64,000 nt of DNA from a virus. Below the pieces are notes generated by a model, which did no database searches, was not told the DNA's origin, and saw only the letters and a program-made list of their open reading frames with translations. Below are positions 7,338 to 15,423 of this stretch, piece after piece. The DNA lies in IMG/VR virus record IMGVR_UViG_3300038457_000086, positions 1-64,000 of that record. One strand, 5' to 3'. Position 1 is the first letter of the stretch. Each line of letters starts with the position of its first letter. The translations under genes were made by a program, and so were the position numbers.

Positions 7338-10300
7338 CTAGCCCTCGATACCTGCGATAGCCCACGCGAAGTTCGTGCCCCAGCCCACGACCGGTGTCGC
7401 TGATCGCAACGACGCATCGGCTGGCAGCGGCATCATCCCTTTTTCTGCAAAGACCGTTTCATCGGGGGTTGCCGCAGTTACAAAGTAAAGCGGGTCTTCC
7501 GTCGCCCAGGACGCGGTGCGTATTTCGGCAGTCGAGCCTGTTTCCTGAAAGGACAGCACGAAGAAGTAGGACCGGCCAGCCATCAGCCACACAGGAGCTA
7601 TCAACGGCACGTACTTGCGACCCGTTGCTCCGTTGATGACCCCTTTGACGGCTCCCGAATGGCCCAGCAGGTTGAATCCCTCGTCGTAGATGCCGATGTC
7701 TATTTCGCCGTTGGCTTCTGCTTTGGCAGACAGCGCGAACGCGAGCTCGGTGATCCGCATGTTGCGCGCCGGGACGACCCTATGTCCCCTGGCTACTCCG
7801 GCTTGCCCCGACCCCTGCGTTGACCACACCCAGCCCGGACTCGGCGGACCAGGACCGATCCCTGCCTTGCGTAGATCGGGACCGTCACCCGCACCCGCTT
7901 GTTCTAGCTGGATCTTGTTCAGCAGCGTGATGAGCGTCAGTTGGGATTCGGGAGTGACGGCCTTCGACGGGTGGAGGGCACGTGGCTGGACGAGATCAAC
8001 GGCCACTGGTTTCGCCGTCGTCCATGTCACGAGGTCGGCGGAGTCGCTGTAGTAGGTGACACCCTGCCCGTAGCGGTCCATGTAGATGCGCCACGGGTTC
8101 GGGCTGTTGCCGGTGTTGATGACCTGCGGTGCCTCGTATCCGTCGCCCCAGCCTGCCCAATCTCCTTTTGTCCAGGCAGACCATGTCCCGTGAAGCGCGG
8201 TTGCGGTAGCCTTCCAGATGTAGGTTACGCCGCCGGATTCCTTGGCAAACGCCACGTATTCGCCAGGCGCCTTGATGACAACAACGGTGTCTAGGGCGGT
8301 GTTTTCCATGCCTGGGAGTTCTTTTGGAGCCGACCACGCTGTCATCGCTTCGTTCGTCGGGTGCATCTCGTAAACCGCATTGACGAGGATATGCACCGAC
8401 CCGTCGCTGTCCACAAACCAGTTGGGTGTCCAGACGGGTTTCTGGCCGGTCACGGTCACCGGACCGATCTGGGTCCAGTTGATCAGGTCCGGCGAAGTTG
8501 CCAGCCCGAAGGTTTCATCTTCCCCGCCTATCTTTTCGTTGGAGTATGCCAGCCACCAGAGGCCGTTGTGCCAGAGAAGTGAGGCGTTGCGGACGTAGGT
8601 GGCGAAGTTCGGCGGCTGGTAGCTACGCCAAGTAATCCCGTCGGCTGAGACGCCGATGAATAGCTGCTGGATTTGGTAGTTGTTCGCCGCGCCCCGAAAG
8701 TAGGGTGCAACATAGAGCGGGGGGGCGGCTCTTACGACTCCGGTACTGTCAGTTACCACCGAGGCGGGCAACTGACCCGCTTTGATGTTATACGCTTCGA
8801 GTTCCGCAAGCGTCACGAACCCGCTGATTCCTACTCCCGGCACCGACACGTACAGCGTCGAACCATCCGGGCTGTAAACATCCACTTCGACCGACGCTTC
8901 TTTTTCGGTATTGATCGGGGCTACGGCGGTATGCGTACCGTCCGAAATCGTAAGAGTATGGCCCCCGGTGCCGTCCTGTGTGAGCAGAAGCTTGGCCCGC
9001 GCCCCAACAGCGATCCCGGTGAGCGTGACCGTCGTGTTCTGCGTCAGGGTGCCGTAGAGCCACGCTTCCTTGTTCTGAGCAACGGCCAGAGATGTACTTG
9101 CGGCCAAGTTGCCAGGCGTTTCAGCGCTTCCAGTAACCACCGAACTCAGGAGCGGCACCGAGCCGCCCCCAACAGCCGGTGCTTTCCTCGCCGGGTCCGT
9201 CCCGATGACCTCGGCGGAGACAGCCGCCGCAGCCCCGGATTTGTCACTCGCCGCTTCGGCTTCGGTCTTCGCGGTCGCCGCAGCCCCGGCTTTGTCCGAT
9301 GCGGCTTCCGCTGCTGCCTTGGCGGTCGTAGCAACCTCGTGCGCAAACGCGGTAGTCGCGAGCTGCGTGTTGCTGGTCACTTCGGCGGCTGTCGGGGCGG
9401 TCGGGGTGCCCGTCAGCGCCGGTGATGCTAGGGGTGCCTTCAGGTTCTCCGCGGCTTCCGCGCGTTCCTTCTCCACTTTCACGTCAGCCGCAGCGGTGCC
9501 CGCCGGGTCGGAGCTCGTTTCCGCTTCGCCCTTCGCTACCTGGACGGCTGCCATCGTCGCGAGCTGCGTCGTGTTCGTTTTCGCGGCAGCAGTTGGGGCA
9601 GTCGGTGTCCCTGTGAGAGCGGGCGACGCCTTGGGCGCAAGCAGCCCCTCTGCCGTTTCAGCGCGCGTCTTCTCGACTGCGACCTCGGCTTCCGAGACTA
9701 CTTTCGCCGCCGCCTCGGCGACGGACTCTGAGGCGGCTTCGGCTTCGCCCCTTGCGGTCTGCACGAACTGATCCGTGGCGATCGCCGTCGTATTGTCTTT
9801 CGCGGTCTGGGTTGGGGCTTTGGGCGTGCCTGTGAGGGCGGGAGACGCGAGCGGAGCGAGGAGCGACTCTGCGGCCTCCGCGCGAGCGGTCTCGGCCGTC
9901 AGCGCGGTCGTTGAAGCCTTCGTTGCCTCGGCCGTTTCAGCCCGAGCCTTCTCCGTCGCGGTTTCGCCTTTGGCGGTCGAAATGCCGGTCGAGAGAGCGC
10001 TCTCCACTCCCTCCGCGCGCGAAGTCTCGGTGGTGATCGCCGTGGCGTTGATGGCCTCGGCTGCCTCGGCGCGCGCCTGCTCGACGGCGACTTCTGCTTT
10101 CGCCGCGCTGCTCCCGGTTTCGATGAGGATCTTGAGGTCTTCGATCGTCTTCGCGGTGAGCATGTCCGCGAACTGCCAGCCCGGTTCGATCTGCTTCGCC
10201 GAGGTCTCCTCCTCCTCTCGAGCGCTTAGGGCCACCGAGTCCTGGCTGATGCTTTCCACGCGGACGATCTCCGCATTCGAGGCGGTGGGCATTACACCAG

Positions 10301-10445
10301 GGGGCCATACCGTCGCATTGAACGGCGGCTCGGGCATGATCTCGCCGCCGCCCGCGTTCAAGACGAGCGCCAGTCCGCTCCCAGGGGGAGATGGCGCGAC
10401 CGCGACAGCGGACAGCGCGAAATTGCGTCGTGCATCGATACTCAT
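7338..10445 (-). CDS. Tail fibre with GH43-like beta-propeller
   Basis: 1035 residues. The first 400 are Ala/Glu-rich helical rod broken by three copies of a phage fibre repeat (LASPALTGTPTAPT, followed by NTTQLAT). A short beta region and the linker QLPASVVTDS lead to a propeller-like domain, roughly residues 560-830, with RNASLLWHNGLWWLAYSNE, FGLATSPDLINWTQIGP and WTPNWFVDSDGSVHILVNA, the pattern of GH43/GH117-type five-bladed glycosidases. A jelly-roll-like C-terminus ends in WAIAGIEG. A surface-polysaccharide-binding or -cleaving fibre is the best reading; catalytic residues were not assigned. Confidence 0.82.
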   Translation of the reverse strand: MSIDARRNFALSAVAVAPSPPGSGLALVLNAGGGEIMPEPPFNATVWPPGVMPTASNAEIVRVESISQDSVALSAREEEETSAKQIEPGWQFADMLTAKTIEDLKILIETGSSAAKAEVAVEQARAEAAEAINATAITTETSRAEGVESALSTGISTAKGETATEKARAETAEATKASTTALTAETARAEAAESLLAPLASPALTGTPKAPTQTAKDNTTAIATDQFVQTARGEAEAASESVAEAAAKVVSEAEVAVEKTRAETAEGLLAPKASPALTGTPTAPTAAAKTNTTQLATMAAVQVAKGEAETSSDPAGTAAADVKVEKERAEAAENLKAPLASPALTGTPTAPTAAEVTSNTQLATTAFAHEVATTAKAAAEAASDKAGAAATAKTEAEAASDKSGAAAAVSAEVIGTDPARKAPAVGGGSVPLLSSVVTGSAETPGNLAASTSLAVAQNKEAWLYGTLTQNTTVTLTGIAVGARAKLLLTQDGTGGHTLTISDGTHTAVAPINTEKEASVEVDVYSPDGSTLYVSVPGVGISGFVTLAELEAYNIKAGQLPASVVTDSTGVVRAAPPLYVAPYFRGAANNYQIQQLFIGVSADGITWRSYQPPNFATYVRNASLLWHNGLWWLAYSNEKIGGEDETFGLATSPDLINWTQIGPVTVTGQKPVWTPNWFVDSDGSVHILVNAVYEMHPTNEAMTAWSAPKELPGMENTALDTVVVIKAPGEYVAFAKESGGVTYIWKATATALHGTWSAWTKGDWAGWGDGYEAPQVINTGNSPNPWRIYMDRYGQGVTYYSDSADLVTWTTAKPVAVDLVQPRALHPSKAVTPESQLTLITLLNKIQLEQAGAGDGPDLRKAGIGPGPPSPGWVWSTQGSGQAGVARGHRVVPARNMRITELAFALSAKAEANGEIDIGIYDEGFNLLGHSGAVKGVINGATGRKYVPLIAPVWLMAGRSYFFVLSFQETGSTAEIRTASWATEDPLYFVTAATPDETVFAEKGMMPLPADASLRSATPVVGWGTNFAWAIAGIEG
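8753..8771. repeat. 19-bp repeat shared by the fibre genes, copy 2
   Basis: Second exact copy of the LPASVV-coding sequence. It sits at the boundary between the helical rod and the propeller domain of the larger fibre. Confidence 0.7.
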
Positions 10446-10463
10446 GGGACTCCTCGAGGGGGG

Positions 10464-10679
10464 TCAGCAGGTCAAGTGGTCCAGCGAAATGTTGTGCTGG
10501 CGAAACCGCAGGTCGCTACGGGCTTGCCGATGCAGGAGCGGTTCCAGCGCGCGGGCTTGCTCGGGCGTGAGCTGCGAGAGAACCCAGCCATCTTCCGCAG
10601 TGCGCCACGGTACGAGCCGGTTCAAGCCGCGTGCATCCCCGCGCGAGGGCGGCGTGCTCTCAGTAGTCCTATGCCGCAT
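10464..10679 (-). CDS. Small hypothetical protein
   Basis: 71 residues, MRHRTTESTPPSRGDARGL onward, with a helical segment LTPEQARALEPLLHRQARS. AAAGG stands six bases before this ATG; another ATG two codons upstream has no site. It overlaps the end of the HTH/zinc protein gene and ends just before the large fibre gene. Possibly a fibre-related adaptor; no family recognised. Confidence 0.55.
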   Translation of the reverse strand: MRHRTTESTPPSRGDARGLNRLVPWRTAEDGWVLSQLTPEQARALEPLLHRQARSDLRFRQHNISLDHLTC

Positions 10680-11265
10680 GGGCATCCTTTGTGGTCACGC
10701 AACTCCCCGCAGCTTCCCGGAGACATTCCCCGCACATGCTCGACGGACGCTCGATGATCTTCCATCGCCATCCGTTGCTTGTCCATACCCGTGACCGTCG
10801 CGTCGTCCTCCCCCGGGGGTTCTGGCCGCACTGCAGGCACCGGTCTACATGATCAATCGGCACTTCCTCCTCGGCTTCCCCGCCGAGTGCCACCAGGATC
10901 TCCAGAAGGGTTGCGCGCCAGCGTCGCCCAACCGTTCTGCGGCCCAATCCCAGCCTCGAGGCGACTTCCTCATCTGTATATCCCTGCAGCCGGAGCTGCG
11001 TGAGCGCAATATTCTCCTTGTTCACGCGGATACGGGCCGCAGCCATGTTGACCTCACTCCACCGAGCGATGAAAGGTGCGTCGCCGTCATCCACCGCATT
11101 CGTGTCGTGGGATTCGTCGCTACCGAGTCGTCCGATGCTATCCCTGAGCCCCGCGGCATATTCCAAGGCCTCCTGATGGTCGAGGCTCAAGAGGAACGCG
11201 ACCTCATTACGGGTGTAGCCGACCCTACGGAAATCCCGGCTGGTCTCGATTGTGCTGGCGGCCAT
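10669..11265 (-). CDS. HTH and zinc-finger DNA-binding protein, possible transcription factor
   Basis: 198 residues from ATG at 11265, chosen because GGGAG stands five bases upstream. The middle contains IALTQLRLQGYTDEEVASRL and GLGRRTVGRRWRATLLEI, a sigma-region-4/LuxR-type HTH. The C-terminus has CLQC and later CGEC, a zinc-binding pair. It precedes the fibre genes and follows the insertion-scarred region. A phage-encoded activator of downstream late genes is an attractive inference but unproven. Confidence 0.7.
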   Translation of the reverse strand: MAASTIETSRDFRRVGYTRNEVAFLLSLDHQEALEYAAGLRDSIGRLGSDESHDTNAVDDGDAPFIARWSEVNMAAARIRVNKENIALTQLRLQGYTDEEVASRLGLGRRTVGRRWRATLLEILVALGGEAEEEVPIDHVDRCLQCGQNPRGRTTRRSRVWTSNGWRWKIIERPSSMCGECLREAAGSCVTTKDAHAA

Positions 11266-11341
11266 TGATTCTCCCGTCCGAAGGTTTTGGGAATATTCCG
11301 TCGCACGTTGAGGAGCGTGTGTCCAGCAATGTCTCGACCAG

Positions 11342-11366
11342 GGCCCGCTCTGCCAAGAAGCGGGCC
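11342..11366. other. GC-rich hairpin
   Basis: GGCCCGCT (11342-11349) pairs with AGCGGGCC (11359-11366) around a nine-base loop, between the 39-residue gene and the HTH/zinc gene. No convincing T-tract follows on either strand, so termination would be weak. Confidence 0.4.
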
Positions 11367-11385
11367 TTCGTCGTTCCAAGGGGGG

Positions 11386-11505
11386 CTACACGCTCTTCAT
11401 CTCCTCGATCGCGGCGCGTGCTGTCTTCTGCGCGCCCTCAGCGGTCCACTCGCCACGAGCGATGCTGCGCAACGCGCCAGCAGCTACGTGGAGACGGTTC
11501 ATCAT
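11386..11505 (-). CDS. 39-residue hypothetical protein
   Basis: A short frame with two adjacent ATGs: MMNRLHVAAGALRSIARGE followed by a helical WTAEGAQKTARAAIEEMKSV. The amphipathic helix and lack of Arg/Pro-rich shadow composition suggest it is real. It begins a few bases past the 24-bp repeat at 11510-11533. No good ribosome site was seen. Confidence 0.4.
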   Translation of the reverse strand: MMNRLHVAAGALRSIARGEWTAEGAQKTARAAIEEMKSV

Positions 11506-11509
11506 GGAT

Positions 11510-11533
11510 GATGGGGTATCCACTTAGATGACC
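11510..11533. repeat. 24-bp exact direct repeat, copy 1
   Basis: Identical over 24 bases to 24251-24274, in the same orientation. On the minus strand it could encode GHLSGYPI, which is the N-terminus of the protein encoded at 24026-24280. The transposase remnant ends on the very next base (11534). Confidence 0.8.
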
Positions 11534-11767
11534 TCACAAGAGTTTGATCTGCGGCGTGAGCAGATTCCGGTAGGGATGAGGTTCGGTCACGACGCCCTGC
11601 TCAATCAGCCGGTAGAACAGCAGGCCCCTGGAGCGGCTTGCGCGTCGGTTGAAGCGGAACACGTACTCGTCGCAGTAGTAGTCCAACTGCTCACGGCTCA
11701 TGCCGCCTTGGTGCGTTCCGAGAAGCCACCGCTTCAAGAGCGGCGCGACGCGGTGCGCGTGCGGCAT
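11534..11767 (-). pseudogene. IS1595/ISXO2-like transposase, C-terminal fragment
   Basis: 77 residues match the C-terminal end of IS1595-type transposases: HRVAPLLKRWLLGTHQGG, then the conserved DEYVFRFNRR and SRGLLFYRLIEQ. The DDE catalytic core and the whole N-terminal two-thirds are absent, so this is a remnant. Its 5' end runs into a rightward HNH gene and its 3' end abuts the 24-bp repeat. Family assignment is from the recognised motif order. Confidence 0.75.
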
Positions 11768-12062
11768 CCACGTTGACCGCTACGTGCGCGAGCGCCGCGA
11801 ATGGCTTGACGCCTACAAGCGGGAGCGCGGGTGCCTGGACTGCGGCACGACCGAGGGACGACTGGACTTCGACCATCGGCCCAGCACCGACAAGCGGCTC
11901 AATCTCGGCCGTCCGCGAGCGTCTTGGGCAACGATCAAGGCTGAGGTTGCCAAGTGCGACGTGCGATGCGCGAGCTGCCACACGAAACGTCATGCTGCCG
12001 CCTCCCCGGGATTACGAAGTCCCTCAAGCTCAACCGTCCCGAGTGAGCCATCCCCGGCGTAG
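11700..12062 (+). CDS. HNH endonuclease (homing-type), possibly truncated
   Basis: Rightward, against its neighbours. The domain is clear: WLDAYKRERGCLDC, LDFDHRPSTDK and AEVAKCDVRCASCHTKRH, that is CxxC, a central DH and a final CxxCH, a free-standing HNH nuclease. The true start is uncertain: ATG at 11700 lies inside the opposite-strand transposase remnant, and GTG at 11784 is an alternative. The last 70 bases overlap the methyltransferase gene tail to tail, so the C-terminus may be recruited sequence. Such genes often mobilise by homing; activity here is unproven. Confidence 0.7.
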   Translation: MPPWCVPRSHRFKSGATRCACGIHVDRYVRERREWLDAYKRERGCLDCGTTEGRLDFDHRPSTDKRLNLGRPRASWATIKAEVAKCDVRCASCHTKRHAAASPGLRSPSSSTVPSEPSPA

Positions 12063-12607
12063 TCCCAGCCGAAACGCGCACGGCGAGCAAAACACTCAAG
12101 ACGCGGGGCCGGGCTCGCCTGCTCAACAACATCGAGGAAAGCGTCGGGCTTAGCCGAATGGGTCGGGCCGCCGCCGTGGATGTAGGGGCGCGACCACTCC
12201 CACCATGTGCGCTCGACCCGGGAGAGGGCCGGGAGCGTGCCTTTGCGGGCGAACAGCACGAACTCCGTCGTATTGACGAACGTCCCGCCGAGGCCGAGGC
12301 CCATCGGCTTCTTGCACCACGTCAGGAGCGTCGAAGGCCTGAACCCCCACGCTCGCGCCACGGCGTAAGCCTCGGGCAGATAGGCGTTGACGGCCCACAG
12401 GTACAGATGCGCGTCGTCAGCGGCTAGGTCACGAATCGAGAGCGCTTCGATCTCCGCGATCGACAGCCGCTCATACGGCACCACGGATCGCTTGCCAGCC
12501 GTTCCCTGCCCGCGTTCCCAGTAGCCGCCGCTCGACGCCGTGCGCGGGCCACTGTCCTTGATCGGCCACGGCGGATCGGCGACGATTGTGCGGTACTTGC
12601 CGCTCAC
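11990..12607 (-). CDS. MT-A70-type adenine-N6 DNA methyltransferase
   Basis: 205 residues. The catalytic DPPW motif is at residues 11-14 (TIVADPPWPI), followed by IRDLAADDAHLYLWAVNAYL and PSTLLTWCKKPMGLG, typical of the MT-A70 family (Dam-like, Ime4-like). It uses S-adenosylmethionine to methylate adenine. No restriction partner is nearby, so it is an orphan enzyme that probably protects phage DNA from host restriction. It sits one small gene away from a cytosine methyltransferase in the same operon. Confidence 0.9.
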   Translation of the reverse strand: MSGKYRTIVADPPWPIKDSGPRTASSGGYWERGQGTAGKRSVVPYERLSIAEIEALSIRDLAADDAHLYLWAVNAYLPEAYAVARAWGFRPSTLLTWCKKPMGLGLGGTFVNTTEFVLFARKGTLPALSRVERTWWEWSRPYIHGGGPTHSAKPDAFLDVVEQASPAPRLECFARRARFGWDYAGDGSLGTVELEGLRNPGEAAA

Positions 12608-12619
12608 GAGAGCACCTCG

Positions 12620-12925
12620 TCACCCATCCTTGTCCTCCTTACCCGAACCGAGCCGCTCCTGCTCGGTGTCCCGCACGCCAAGAATGGACATCGCAATCTC
12701 TCTAGCATCCTTCTTACGGCTAGGCCGAAGATCGTCCACGATGAGTTGCTGAATGCGCCAGATCTCGCCCTCGTCCGGTCGCTCGGTGTCCTCACGGCCG
12801 GCGCCGATCAGTTCATCAACGATGGCACCTTTCCGCGGCTCCTCACGGGCAGCGCGAGCAGCTTCTCTGATACCGAGCCGTGGACGGCCAGGCGTGTCGA
12901 TGCGCGGGTGAAGGCGAAACCTCAC
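12620..12925 (-). CDS. AAREEP/EDTERP mosaic-family protein (short member)
   Basis: 101 residues from a GTG that overlaps the upstream TGA (GTGA). It is assembled from the family linkers: AAREEP near residue 24, REDTERPDE near 45, and DTEQE near 85. Between them lies IWRIQQLIVDDLRPSRKKDA, then REIAMSILGVR. The same block with the same flanks appears in the protein encoded at 27429-28331, so the two share a cassette. Function unknown. Confidence 0.8.
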   Translation of the reverse strand: MRFRLHPRIDTPGRPRLGIREAARAAREEPRKGAIVDELIGAGREDTERPDEGEIWRIQQLIVDDLRPSRKKDAREIAMSILGVRDTEQERLGSGKEDKDG

Positions 12926-13581
12926 GCCGCGACCTTTGCTCGGGTCTCAGCCAGCAGGAAGCGGCCTATGTGTTCGGTGTATGCCGGCGGGATCGCCTCG
13001 CAGACCTCACGGACGTTCGACATCCAAGGCACCCCCATTTGCTCAGCCGCCGCTCGGACCCAGGCTTTCGAGTGGCGCCCGCCGTGGATCGACATGAACG
13101 GCGCCGCTGGGTTCGGTAGGTAGCCATTCCGAGCGCATCGCGCGACATGCCTTGTGTGCCTTGGCGTGTCGAGCTCGACACTGGACTCGAAGGCGCGATG
13201 TCGATAGATCCGGAGCCCGAACATCGGGCCACACAGCCGCACGGGATCGAGAAGCGGCGCCTGGGGGACGTTCTCGATCACATACGGCAGCCCGGTCTGT
13301 AGGAGTAGCGCGCGAACTGAGTCAACGAGGTCGGGGTACTCCTTGCCGTTGTAGGCATTCAGCGGCGAATAGGCCTGGCACGGCGGCGACGCGTGGATCG
13401 CGTCGAAGTCGCAGATATCCCATGGCCCGTAATCATTGGCCAACGCATCGGTCTGCCAGAACTCAAACGGGTAGTTCGGCTGGGGCTGGTTGTCCACGCC
13501 CACCACCTCGAAGCCTGCCCGGTGATAGCCCACCGCAGCGCCACCCGCGCCGCAGAAAAGATCGAGGAGGCGCGGTCTCAC
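12922..13581 (-). CDS. DNA (cytosine-5) methyltransferase
   Basis: 219 residues with the ordered C5-methylase motifs: LLDLFCGAGGAAVGYHRAGF (motif I, SAM binding) at residues 5-24, SPPCQAYS with the catalytic cysteine, and ENVPQA (motif VI). It is shorter than most 300-400-residue C5 enzymes, so the target-recognition region is small. It overlaps its neighbours by four bases on both sides. With the nearby MT-A70 enzyme it probably serves anti-restriction. Confidence 0.9.
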   Translation of the reverse strand: MRPRLLDLFCGAGGAAVGYHRAGFEVVGVDNQPQPNYPFEFWQTDALANDYGPWDICDFDAIHASPPCQAYSPLNAYNGKEYPDLVDSVRALLLQTGLPYVIENVPQAPLLDPVRLCGPMFGLRIYRHRAFESSVELDTPRHTRHVARCARNGYLPNPAAPFMSIHGGRHSKAWVRAAAEQMGVPWMSNVREVCEAIPPAYTEHIGRFLLAETRAKVAA

Positions 13582-13790
13582 GCCGCGCTCCGGTACCGCT
13601 CGCGCAGCTTGTCACTGACAACCTCGACCGGCTCATCATCAGCCCATCGTTCGGTCTCGCATAGCCCGCAAATCTCTAGGCCACCGCCAGCGGCGATCCA
13701 AGAGTGCCCGGCGAAGCCGCACTCAATCCCGGTCGGCTCGTCGCTCCACCCGTCCCGCTCCGCCTCGTCGATACTCCGTGGCGCGCTCAT
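13578..13790 (-). CDS. Small zinc-ribbon protein
   Basis: 70 residues starting MSAPRSIDEAERDGW. C-x-F-x-x-H-x-W (ECGFAGHSW) followed by ICGLC forms a likely zinc site. ATG at 13790 overlaps the upstream TGA and has AGGAG in reach, deciding it over an ATG 25 codons upstream. Unknown role. Confidence 0.75.
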   Translation of the reverse strand: MSAPRSIDEAERDGWSDEPTGIECGFAGHSWIAAGGGLEICGLCETERWADDEPVEVVSDKLRERYRSAA

Positions 13791-14872
13791 CGGGACTGCT
13801 CCTGCTCGGTGTCCTGCGCGCCAGCAAGCGCGTTTTCGAGGACCGCACGGGAGTTGTCTCCCCAATAGCTGCGACCGTTAGTCTCCACGCACCACCTGCC
13901 CACGTCGTGCGGGTTCGACCACACCGTGACGCGACCCAGCGACGCGAGTCGATCGAGAAGGCCGTCCGGTCGCTCGGTGTCAACCTCTCGGTTCAGCGAA
14001 GCTGCAACCGAAGGTTCCTTGGCCTCACGGGCGCTTAGTAGCCGAATTGACTGAATGCGACCGCGCCCTGTACCCGCCCATTTTAGCTCTCGATCAACGG
14101 CGTCTAGCTGGCGCTTGAGACTGGCACGCTCGCGGGCAATCCTCTGGGTCTCGGACAGCTCGCTGTATGGCCGCTTGTCCCGGTCGGGATCATAATCAGC
14201 CTCACGGACGGCGACGAAAACAACACCTACCGCAGCGCGAGCTTCGTTGTAGGCGAACTCTCTCTGCCGATCAGACAGGTCCTCCCATCCCCGGCGAGAA
14301 GTCGTCGGCCCCGCTTCCCACATTGCTCGTGCGGCACGCCAGACCAGCGCAGCGTCAGGCTCACCTAAGTCCTGCGCCTCCTCACGGGCAGCGAGCTTGG
14401 CGCGGAGTTCGTCACGCTCCTTTTCCACAGTGCTGCGCTCAGCAATCCAAGCCTCACGGGCGGCGACACAGAGGCTCTTCAGGTGATTCCGCGCCCAAGC
14501 CTTCGCGTCAGCGGGCTCGCCGGGGAGCTTAGGCAGACCCTCCAGGAGAGCATCGATCCTGAGAAACTGCCCGTGCCGTGTCGGGCCTTTCCCCGGGCGT
14601 TCGTCGAGAGGCTCGTCACAGATCGCCTTGACCGCGGTGAGTAGATCGGAGGCGCGGCCGAAGAGATCGTGCTCTTCGGCTAGATGCTCCGTGATTCCCA
14701 TCAGAATACTCGATGGCGGCTCCTCACGGACAGCGAGAGCGGCCCGGTAGTAATCGCGAGCCGCCATCCAACCCTTGTAATAAGCGCTGTGCGCGATGGC
14801 TCCCCCGAAGGCACTAATCGGTGGGCGATCTTTCTCCAGCGCCTCGCGCTCTTGACCGTCGAGATCAGACAT
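13787..14872 (-). CDS. AAREEP/DTERP mosaic-family protein (long member)
   Basis: 361 residues opening with the family start MSDLDGQEREALEKDRP, then RDYYRAALAVREEPP. The body contains further linkers: KLAAREEAQ, SAREAKEP, VDTERPDG and a terminal AQDTEQEQ. Between linkers are unrelated helical blocks, one with ERSTVEKERDELRAKLA (coiled coil) and one ending in WCVETNGRSYWGDN. It has the richest set of linkers in the operon. No catalytic motif recognised. Confidence 0.8.
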   Translation of the reverse strand: MSDLDGQEREALEKDRPPISAFGGAIAHSAYYKGWMAARDYYRAALAVREEPPSSILMGITEHLAEEHDLFGRASDLLTAVKAICDEPLDERPGKGPTRHGQFLRIDALLEGLPKLPGEPADAKAWARNHLKSLCVAAREAWIAERSTVEKERDELRAKLAAREEAQDLGEPDAALVWRAARAMWEAGPTTSRRGWEDLSDRQREFAYNEARAAVGVVFVAVREADYDPDRDKRPYSELSETQRIARERASLKRQLDAVDRELKWAGTGRGRIQSIRLLSAREAKEPSVAASLNREVDTERPDGLLDRLASLGRVTVWSNPHDVGRWCVETNGRSYWGDNSRAVLENALAGAQDTEQEQSR

Positions 14873-15122
14873 CGGCCAGCATCTCCTCTATCGAAGGCTG
14901 CTGAATCACGCAGACCCACTCGCGGTGCTTGTAAGCCAACTCCCAAGCCGCGTCGGGACCATTATCAAAGTACAGAACAAGCCCATCCGTGCCGTACTGC
15001 TTGCGGCCGATAACCGTGCGCCAACAGCCTGGGCTCGGAGGATCGGTCAAAACCTTGTCGCCTTCGCGGACGTACGCCGCTTGCATTTTGACCTCATGTC
15101 CTTGATCTTTGAGATCAGTCAT
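14865..15122 (-). CDS. Hypothetical small beta-rich protein
   Basis: 85 residues: MTDLKDQGHEVKMQAAYVRE, then GDKVLTDP, WRTVIGRKQY and GLVLYFDNG suggest a small SH3-like barrel. It overlaps both neighbours by eight bases, so it is embedded in the operon. No family recognised. Confidence 0.7.
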   Translation of the reverse strand: MTDLKDQGHEVKMQAAYVREGDKVLTDPPSPGCWRTVIGRKQYGTDGLVLYFDNGPDAAWELAYKHREWVCVIQQPSIEEMLADV

Positions 15123-15423
15123 CGCTCAGGCTCCTCTCACCACAACACACCCTCACCAACAAGACACGCTGACGGTCAGTAAGCGAACACACCTCGCGCC
15201 GCTCACCGATCCGCAACGTCCGGAGCGTCTTCGACACCCGCAGCTGACCCCACCGGCGCTGACACATCAACAAATCCCCAACACACAACGTCTGGCAGCA
15301 CGAGTGGTCCATCGCCGCGGCCAAACTCATCCGGCCCATCGCGACATCACGCTTCACCCGAGCGCGCTCCAAACGCACCACGTTCGCTCTCTCGAGCGCA
15401 TCCATGTACTGCGGCTGGCTCAT
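15115..15423 (-). CDS. Mycobacterial-IHF-like DNA-binding protein
   Basis: 102 residues. ANVVRLERARVKRDVAMGRM, then LCVGDLLMCQRRWGQLRVSK and SLTDRQRVLLV, reproduce the helical layout of actinobacterial integration-host-factor-like proteins carried by phages. These bind and bend DNA in replication, recombination and packaging. The three extra cysteines (SCCQTLC) are unusual. It is one of the best host-taxon clues in the window. Confidence 0.75.
   Translation of the reverse strand: MSQPQYMDALERANVVRLERARVKRDVAMGRMSLAAAMDHSCCQTLCVGDLLMCQRRWGQLRVSKTLRTLRIGERREVCSLTDRQRVLLVRVCCGERSLSDD

Noticed and set aside
8673-9425. Rightward open frame over the large fibre gene
   Set aside because: Arg/Gly-rich antisense shadow of the repetitive fibre coding sequence.
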